Source: a bacterium
GTDB lineage: Bacteria; Zhuqueibacterota; Zhuqueibacteria; Residuimicrobiales; Krinioviventaceae
Assembly (NCBI GenBank): GCA_024278645.1
Contig: JAJRST010000257.1
Coordinates: 1-5,890 of the forward strand
Reading direction: 5' to 3'
DNA length: 5,890 bases
The position numbers and the translations under genes are program-made. The notes under the pieces were generated by a model. That model saw nothing but the letters and a program-made list of their open reading frames with translations, ran no database searches and was not told where the DNA came from. This document shows, piece after piece, positions 1-5,890 of the stretch; position 1 is the first letter of the stretch; each line of letters begins with the position of its first letter.

Positions 1-792
1 ATACTTTCCGCCAATGACCATGAAATAACAGCAGGCCCCCCCGCGCAGCGTCGCCGATTTTTTAATATCCTGTTATCGCAAAGCTCCGGACGCTATCTTG
101 ACGACCTGAAGCAATATGAAAAAGTTTTAAAGCAGCGCAATAAAATGCTGGCGGATATTGTTTCCCGTAGAAATTCACAGGAGCAGATGGACGTTTGGGA
201 CGCCCAGCTTGTCTCCCTCGGCTCGCGCATTATGACGGCGCGCGCGGCGATCATCAAAGAGTTGAATCCTTTCCTGGGCGATTTTTACGCCCGGATTTCG
301 AATAAAAAATGGACGCTGCGGGTGCAATACCGTCCCAATGTCGAACTGACGCCGGACGAGGGCATTGCGGAGGCGTTTTTTCGTGCTCTGAAAAAATCCG
401 CTTCCCGGGAAAAACAGCAGGGCAAGACCCTGGTCGGGCCGCATCGCGATGAGTTTCTCTTTTTCATCAGCGATTATGACCTGCGCCGCTTTGGCTCGCG
501 CGGCGAACACAAAAGCGCGCTGGTCAGTCTGAAAGCGGCGGAAGCGCACGTCTTGCAGCAGCGAACGGGCATGCCGCCCATTTTGCTGCTGGACGATTTG
601 TACGCCGAGCTGGACCAGGAGCGCAGCCACAACGTCCTCGACCTGTTTGATCCGCAAAGTCAGGTGTTTATCACCGGCACATCGCTGGATTGGGTCGGCA
701 TGAAAAGTTCAAACGGTTTGGGCCGCGAGCAGACAATTTTCAGAGTTCGGGCCGGAAACATTGAGAGAGTGGACAATGGGCAAGAAGCCTAA
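1..792 (+). CDS. recF: DNA replication and repair protein RecF, C-terminal part (5' end outside the window)
   Basis: RecF is a cytosolic SMC/ABC-type ATPase. With RecO and RecR it directs RecA loading at single-strand gaps and stalled forks. The frame is open from the first base, so 263 residues are visible of a usual 360-370; the N-terminal part with Walker A lies outside. An internal ATG at 145 is not the start, because family-like sequence (GPPAQRRRF, LKQYEKVLKQRN) precedes it. Recognisable motifs are GPHRDEF (436-456), the ABC-type signature SRGEHKS (496-516) followed by ALVSLKAAE, Walker B ILLLDD (580-597), the D-loop AELD (604-615) and VFITGT near the end. The stop is TAA at 790-792. 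dciA starts 17 bases before the recF end, suggesting coupled translation. The SRGEHKS form of the signature is common outside Proteobacteria (from memory). The identification is secure. Confidence 0.96.
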   Translation: MLSANDHEITAGPPAQRRRFFNILLSQSSGRYLDDLKQYEKVLKQRNKMLADIVSRRNSQEQMDVWDAQLVSLGSRIMTARAAIIKELNPFLGDFYARISNKKWTLRVQYRPNVELTPDEGIAEAFFRALKKSASREKQQGKTLVGPHRDEFLFFISDYDLRRFGSRGEHKSALVSLKAAEAHVLQQRTGMPPILLLDDLYAELDQERSHNVLDLFDPQSQVFITGTSLDWVGMKSSNGLGREQTIFRVRAGNIERVDNGQEA

Positions 793-1063
793 GCATATCG
801 GCGCCGCCTTGAACATGATGTTCAAAGACCTCGGTCTGGATAAAAAGCTGGACCAGGTTCGCGTCGTCGAACTGTGGCCGGAAATCGTCGGCGAAAATAT
901 CGCCAAAATCGCCCGGGCGGAGCGGGTCAATGAAGGCATCCTTTACGTCAAAGTGAGCAGCACGACCTGGCGCACCGAACTGCTTTTTCAAAAACGCGAA
1001 ATTTTGCAGCGAATAGAAACGCGAATCGGCAGGAATGTGATCAAGGATATACGGTTTTTTTAA
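776..1063 (+). CDS. dciA: DUF721 / DciA-family protein, predicted replicative helicase loader or operator
   Basis: DciA is the widespread bacterial partner of the replicative helicase DnaB, used where DnaC or DnaI loaders are absent. It acts on DNA at initiation. The 95-residue product is almost entirely one DUF721 domain (KH-like fold in the family): KKPKHIG at residues 3-9, ELWPEIVGE at 32-40, GILYVKVSSTTW at 54-65 and VKDIRF-like NVIKDIRFF at the very end. I chose ATG 776 because family proteins begin with a similar MxxKKPKxIG and a purine-rich GAGAGAG (763-769) lies six bases upstream. An in-frame TTG at 761 would add five residues and is the alternative. The start lies inside recF (17-base overlap), and gyrB follows 50 bases later. 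The order recF-dciA-gyrB is the same as around mycobacterial Rv0004. The helicase role is family knowledge, not shown here. Confidence 0.88.
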   Translation: MGKKPKHIGAALNMMFKDLGLDKKLDQVRVVELWPEIVGENIAKIARAERVNEGILYVKVSSTTWRTELLFQKREILQRIETRIGRNVIKDIRFF

Positions 1064-1077
1064 AGCACCCGCTTTTA

Positions 1078-1095
1078 TTATGCAAATTTGCAAAA
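1078..1095. promoter_or_regulatory. Palindrome TGCAAATTTGCA in the dciA-gyrB gap, possible operator
   Basis: The only gap upstream of gyrB (1064-1113) is strongly A+T-rich and holds a perfect 12-base palindrome at 1081-1092. It extends to 18 bases (1078-1095) with one mismatched pair. It sits 21 bases before the gyrB ATG, where an operator or promoter overlap would be expected. TATTAT (1076-1081) and TATAAA (1102-1107) could serve as -10 boxes, but neither has a convincing -35 at normal spacing. A regulatory role is therefore inference. A chance A+T-rich palindrome is quite possible. Confidence 0.25.
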
Positions 1096-1113
1096 ATAGG
1101 TTATAAAAGGTAT

Positions 1114-3027
1114 ATGACAAAGAACGAAAAATACGATGCCAGCAACATCCAGGTATTAAAAGGGCTGGAGGCTGTGCGTAAACGGCCGGCCATGTACATC
1201 GGCGACATCTCGACGCGCGGACTGCACCACCTGGTTTATGAAGTCGTCGACAACAGCATCGACGAAGCCCTGGCCGGTTTTTGTACTGAAATTGAAGTCG
1301 TTATGGGCAAGGACGGCAGCGTTACGGTGCGCGACAATGGGCGCGGCATTCCCGTGGATATTCATCCGGACCATAAAAAGTCGGCCCTGGAAATCGTAAT
1401 GACGGTGCTGCACGCCGGCGGCAAGTTTGACAAAAAATCCTACAAAGTATCCGGCGGTTTGCATGGCGTCGGCATTTCGGTGGTCAATGCGCTTTCCGAA
1501 TGGCTGTGGGTGGAAGTGGCGCGCGACGGCAAGGTGCATCGGCAACAGTACGCTCGCGGCGTGCCGCTTGCGCCGGTCAAAGTGGTGGGCCGCCGCAAAT
1601 CAACCGGCACCAAGGTGTGCTTTTTACCGGACGGCGAGATTTTCAAAAAACGAAAATTCAGCTTTGAAGTTTTGTCCGAGAGATTGCGAGAACTCGCTTT
1701 TCTGAACAAGGACCTTAAAATTACCATCCGCGATGAAATCTCCGGCAAGCAAGAGCTGTTCCGCTACAAGGGCGGGTTGATCTCTTTTGTCGAGTATCTT
1801 GACCAAAACCGCAACAGCATCACCAAAAAGCCGCTGTACATCGCCGATGAAAAAGAGGGCGTGCCGGTTGAGATCGCCTTTTCATACACCGACACCTATA
1901 GCGAAAATATCTATTCCTACGTCAACAACATTCACACCATAGAGGGCGGCAGCCACCTGGTCGGTTTTAAAACGGCCCTAACGCGAACGTTGAATAATTT
2001 TGCTTCCAAAAACAAGCTGCTTAAAAACGGCGATCCCACGCTGAGCGGCGATGATGTGCGCGAAGGCATAACCGCCGTCGTCAGCGTTAAACACGCCGAC
2101 CCGCAGTTCGAAGGCCAGACCAAGACAAAGCTGGGCAACAGCGAGGTGCGCGGCATTGTCGAGTCCATTGTCAACGAAGGCCTGATCAGGGAGCTTGAAA
2201 AGAACATGACCCAGGCCCGCAAAATTATCGACAAATGCAAGCAAGCCGCCCGCTCCCGCGAAGCGGCGCGCAAAGCCAAGGAATTGACGCGCCGCAAGAC
2301 CGCCCTGGAAAGCGAAGGACTCCCGGGAAAGCTGGCCGACTGCTCGCTGCGAGATGCCACGCGAACCGAGTTGTTTCTTGTGGAGGGCGACTCGGCCGGC
2401 GGCAGCGCCAAACAGGGGCGAGATCGTCGCTTTCAGGCGATACTGCCGTTGCGCGGCAAAATATTGAACGTCGAAAAGGCGCGCATCGACAAGATGCTTG
2501 CCAACGAGGAGATTCGTACAATCGTGGCGGCCATTGGCGCCGGCATCGGCCGCTCGGATTTTGATTTGAGCAGAATACGTTACGATAAAATTATCATCAT
2601 GACCGACGCCGACGTGGACGGCAGCCACATCCGAACCCTGTTGCTCACTTTTTTCTTTCGCCACATGCGCGAGCTGGTGGACCAGGGGCATCTGTACATC
2701 GCGCAGCCGCCGCTTTACCGCTACAAAAAGGGCGGCGATGAGATTTACCTGTACGATGAAGAAGCGCGGGAGCAGCTCATCAAAAAGCTGTCAAAAAACG
2801 GCAAGGAAAAAGTCGAGTTGCAGCGGTACAAGGGCCTGGGCGAGATGAACCCGACCCAATTGTGGAGCACAACCATGGATCCCGAAAACCGTACGCTGCT
2901 GCAGGTGACCATTGACGAGGCGTTCGAAGCGGATTTGATCTTTTCCAAGCTTATGGGCGACAAAGTGGAGCCGCGCCGTCAGTTCATCGAGGAAAATGCA
3001 AAATATGTTCGCAATCTTGATGTTTAA
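1114..3027 (+). CDS. gyrB: DNA gyrase subunit B (ATPase / TOPRIM subunit)
   Basis: GyrB supplies ATP hydrolysis and part of the cleavage centre of the A2B2 gyrase, a cytosolic type IIA topoisomerase. In order, the 637 residues show these parts. The GHKL ATPase has EVVDN (catalytic Glu43, Mg-binding Asn47), DNGRGIP (74-80) and the ATP lid GGLHGVG (114-120). The transducer has the QTK loop (335-337) with the ATP-contacting Lys337. The TOPRIM domain has EGDSAGG (424-430, Glu424), PLRGK (445-449) and DADVDG (498-503). The tail has QRYKGLGEMNP (570-580) and TTMDPE. Length matches the short Bacillus-type GyrB (about 640) and lacks the roughly 165-residue insert of the E. coli protein (804). ParE is the main alternative, but position beside recF, dciA and a GyrA-like gene favours GyrB. 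ATG 1114 agrees with the family N-terminus. AAAAGG just upstream is a weak, close ribosome site. The gene is fully intact, unlike gyrA. Confidence 0.97.
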   Translation: MTKNEKYDASNIQVLKGLEAVRKRPAMYIGDISTRGLHHLVYEVVDNSIDEALAGFCTEIEVVMGKDGSVTVRDNGRGIPVDIHPDHKKSALEIVMTVLHAGGKFDKKSYKVSGGLHGVGISVVNALSEWLWVEVARDGKVHRQQYARGVPLAPVKVVGRRKSTGTKVCFLPDGEIFKKRKFSFEVLSERLRELAFLNKDLKITIRDEISGKQELFRYKGGLISFVEYLDQNRNSITKKPLYIADEKEGVPVEIAFSYTDTYSENIYSYVNNIHTIEGGSHLVGFKTALTRTLNNFASKNKLLKNGDPTLSGDDVREGITAVVSVKHADPQFEGQTKTKLGNSEVRGIVESIVNEGLIRELEKNMTQARKIIDKCKQAARSREAARKAKELTRRKTALESEGLPGKLADCSLRDATRTELFLVEGDSAGGSAKQGRDRRFQAILPLRGKILNVEKARIDKMLANEEIRTIVAAIGAGIGRSDFDLSRIRYDKIIIMTDADVDGSHIRTLLLTFFFRHMRELVDQGHLYIAQPPLYRYKKGGDEIYLYDEEAREQLIKKLSKNGKEKVELQRYKGLGEMNPTQLWSTTMDPENRTLLQVTIDEAFEADLIFSKLMGDKVEPRRQFIEENAKYVRNLDV

Positions 3028-3056
3028 TGTGATTTCATGAAGGATTTACAAGCAGC

Positions 3057-4540
<1,484 letters not shown>

Positions 4541-4544
<4 letters not shown>

Positions 4545-5299
4545 CGGACCTGTTGAAAGAAGACGAGTTTATCGTCACTCTTTCTCATAACGGCAATATC
4601 AAACGTTTCTCTATGGCCGAATATGAAGCCGATCAGAGCATTATAAAACCGGCGGGGAGCGGGGATTTTATCGAGTACTCGCTGGTCTCTTCGAACAGTC
4701 ATTACTTGCTCTTTTTTACAAACAAAGGGATATGTCACCCGTTGCGTACAAGCTTTGTCCCCGCCTCTTCGGGCGCCGGCACGGCCCTGGGTCGTTTGCT
4801 CGGCTTGCAAAAGGATGAAATAGTCGTCAATATGATAGAGATCGCAAAATTTGACGCCGACGCGTACATCATGATGGCGACGCGCGAGGGCCAGGTGAAG
4901 CGAATGCTGCTGTCGACGCTCTCCAAGCCCAGGGAGGGCGGTTTGACGGCCATGACGTTAAAGGGAGCGGACGAGGTTGTCAACGCCGTGCTCACCCATG
5001 GCGACACCGACGTCATCTTGGCCACCGCCAACGGCATGGCCATTCGCTTTTCGGAGCAGGATGTGCGAGACATGGGGTTGACCGCCGCCGGCGTGCGCGG
5101 CATGACGCTGTCGCCCGGCGACCGCGTTGTCGCCATGACGCCATTGACAAAAAAGAATTCGACCATCCTCACCGTCACCAGCCAGGGCTATGGAAAGAGA
5201 AGCGAATTAAAGGAATACAGCGTCATCAAACGCGGCGGCAAGGGCATTATCACCTACAAGGTATCCGATAAAGTGGGCCGCATGGTTTCCTTGCTCTAG
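4541..5299 (+). CDS. gyrA: DNA gyrase subunit A, C-terminal beta-pinwheel (blades 1-5), frameshifted from the N-terminal part and cut by an amber codon
   Basis: The GyrA C-terminal domain wraps DNA to give gyrase its negative-supercoiling activity. Residues 1-252, counted from TTG 4541, show the repeated blade pattern: IVTLSHNGNIKR (11-22), YLLFFTNKGI (55-64), YIMMATREGQVKR (109-121), DVILATANGMAIRF (157-170) and ILTVTSQGYGKR (209-220). The canonical blade-1 GyrA box (QRRGGKG type) should follow EYEA (27-30), but DQSIIKPAGSGD stands there instead, about five residues shorter. Blade 5 does carry RGGKG (231-235). TTG 4541 overlaps the upstream TGA and has no clear ribosome site, so it may not be a true start; the natural reading is continuous with the N-terminal half. 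The frame stops at TAG 5297-5299, but homology continues beyond it. Reading through both breaks gives about 806 residues, a normal GyrA size. Identity as a GyrA C-terminal domain is sure. Whether it is expressed as a separate protein is not. Confidence 0.85.
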
Positions 5300-5476
5300 G
5301 TTGAGGACAAAGACCAGATTCTTTTCGTCACTCAAAAGGGCAGGGTCAAACGTCAACGCGCCAGGGCCATAAAAATCATGGGACGCGCGACGCAGGGCAT
5401 GGCCGTCGTCGCCATCGCACAGAAGGATAAAGTCGTCAAAGTGATATTCAAGCCGTCGGACAGTTTTAATAAATAA
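5300..5476 (+). pseudogene. gyrA: gyrA C-terminal domain, blade 6, beyond the in-frame TAG
   Basis: After TAG 5297-5299 the same frame stays open for 58 codons to TAA 5474-5476. It encodes VEDKDQILFVTQKGRVKR followed by IMGRATQGMAVVAI and a KVVKVIF ending. This is the last GyrA blade: the E. coli counterpart, from memory, reads VDDCDQIMMIT then IVGRNTQGVILI. In that alignment the TAG falls on a conserved-looking Gln, so one C-to-T change of CAG would create it. The segment shows no further lesions. It is either a recently orphaned gene end, a sequencing error, or is reached by amber suppression or readthrough. If it is never translated, the transcript would have about 185 untranslated bases before the convergent gene. 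Confidence 0.8.
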
Positions 5477-5484
5477 GGCGTTTG

Positions 5485-5890
5485 CTAAAAATCAAAACCC
5501 GCTGAAAAATAAAAACGCTGCTGCCCTCTGTCGGTCAGACCGTAGGCAAAGCTGAACGGCCCGATTGGCGTGCTGAAGGAGAGGGCGGCGCCGTAACCGC
5601 CGATAAAGTCGTCGGACTTTATCTCTTCCATTTTACTCCAGGTTGCGCCAAGATCGTAACGCGCGGAAAAATAACTTTCAAAAGCCCACACTTTTGGCAG
5701 CCAGTAACGATACTCGAAACTCAACAGCATCATGTAACGCCCCCAAAGCTGTCCCTCGCGCAGGCCATAAAAAGAGTCCACGCCTCCGAGGCGAAACTGC
5801 TCGGAATAAGGCGTCGTCATGTCCGAAGCGCCCCAAACCATCTTTGGACAGAACGTGTGTCTCTTGCCCAAAGTATTAAACGTTGACAAC
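5485..5890 (-). CDS. Omp85-superfamily outer-membrane beta-barrel protein, C-terminal end (5' end outside the window)
   Basis: Only the last 134 full codons are visible; the reading frame runs off the right edge. The sequence is the C-terminal half of a bacterial surface antigen (Omp85) barrel. It shows alternating amphipathic strands, FRLGG (residues 32-36) leading into a loop SFYGLREGQ (39-47), SFEYRYWLP (57-65), YDLGATW (78-84), GGYGAALSFSTPIGPFSFAYG (97-117) and the final strand FYFSAGFDF ending in Phe, the classical signal for BAM-dependent insertion. The stop is TAG (5487-5485). The loop and the TPIGP...YG...FYFSxGxxF pattern resemble the barrel of patatin-type phospholipases (PlpD-like) as much as BamA or TamA, so the full protein could be any of these. 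The usual VRGF/Y loop motif is replaced by FYGL. It converges on gyrA with an eight-base gap and is probably a separate transcription unit. No passenger, POTRA or patatin part is visible. Confidence 0.8.
   Translation of the reverse strand, partial: LSTFNTLGKRHTFCPKMVWGASDMTTPYSEQFRLGGVDSFYGLREGQLWGRYMMLLSFEYRYWLPKVWAFESYFSARYDLGATWSKMEEIKSDDFIGGYGAALSFSTPIGPFSFAYGLTDRGQQRFYFSAGFDF

Noticed and set aside
145..147. ATG 145 as a true start of a short RecF
   Set aside because: The same frame is open and RecF-like back to base 1, so the gene simply runs off the left edge.
1055..1061. T7 run at the end of dciA as a Rho-independent terminator
   Set aside because: No stable GC-rich stem precedes it, and it encodes the conserved Phe-Phe end of the DUF721 protein.
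1978..2691. Open frame of 237 codons on the - strand within gyrB
   Set aside because: It lies opposite the conserved TOPRIM region of gyrB and has no recognisable domain, consistent with a codon-bias shadow.
4562..4576. Small hairpin GACGA-GTTTA-TCGTC downstream of the gyrA frame-change site, as a frameshift stimulator
   Set aside because: It has only five base pairs and begins about 26 bases after the second A6 run, too weak and too distant for a typical -1 frameshift signal.
4620..4670. A pair of compensating frameshifts that hide a GyrA box; another frame reads KTGGERG across this stretch
   Set aside because: The alternative reading has an extra residue inside the GG-K-G core and needs two more indels. 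The present frame joins flanking conserved strands smoothly.
5478..5518. GCGTTT ... AAACGC inverted repeat as a bidirectional terminator between gyrA and the barrel gene
   Set aside because: The arms are six bases with a loop of about 29 bases lying mostly within the barrel coding end. It does not form a credible intrinsic terminator.

Overview
The window is a piece of a bacterial chromosome from a Gram-negative (diderm) organism. It carries the right part of the classic replication-initiation gene cluster, recF - dciA - gyrB - gyrA, all on the + strand. A convergent gene on the - strand then encodes the C-terminal end of an outer-membrane beta-barrel of the Omp85 superfamily. The barrel shows there is an outer membrane. 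The 637-residue GyrB, without the large proteobacterial TOPRIM insert, and the style of the RecF and DUF721 proteins fit a lineage outside the Proteobacteria. A member of the FCB group or a related candidate phylum is my inference, and it is weak. Base composition looks moderately G+C-rich by eye and the intergenic gaps are A+T-rich.

Layout: 1-792 is the 3' part of recF, whose start lies left of the window. dciA (776-1063) starts inside the end of recF. A 50-base A+T-rich gap with a perfect 12-base palindrome precedes gyrB (1114-3027). After 29 bases comes gyrA, which is broken. Its breakage-reunion half (3057-4544) is intact with all key residues. A -1 frame change in a pair of A6 runs at the inter-domain linker then separates it from the DNA-wrapping C-terminal domain (4541-5299). 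That domain is cut by an in-frame TAG, although clearly homologous sequence (beta-pinwheel blade 6) continues in the same frame to a TAA at 5474-5476. Eight bases later lies the stop codon of the convergent barrel gene (5485-5890, 5' end outside the window). No stretch of more than 300 bases lacks a gene, and no tRNA, rRNA, CRISPR or mobile element was seen.

How the genes work together: RecF loads RecA at gapped DNA, DciA recruits or loads the replicative helicase, and GyrB with GyrA form DNA gyrase. All serve replication and chromosome topology, and the order matches the dnaA-dnaN-recF-dciA-gyrB-gyrA cluster known from mycobacteria and others.

The point of interest is gyrA. There are two separate interruptions in its C-terminal half, plus replacement of the GyrA-box sequence in blade 1 that is needed for negative supercoiling. 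This could be sequencing or assembly error, a decaying or split gyrase, or recoding. The adjacent barrel gene ends with TAG directly after its expected terminal Phe, which argues against general reassignment of UAG. I see no wholly new system in the window.
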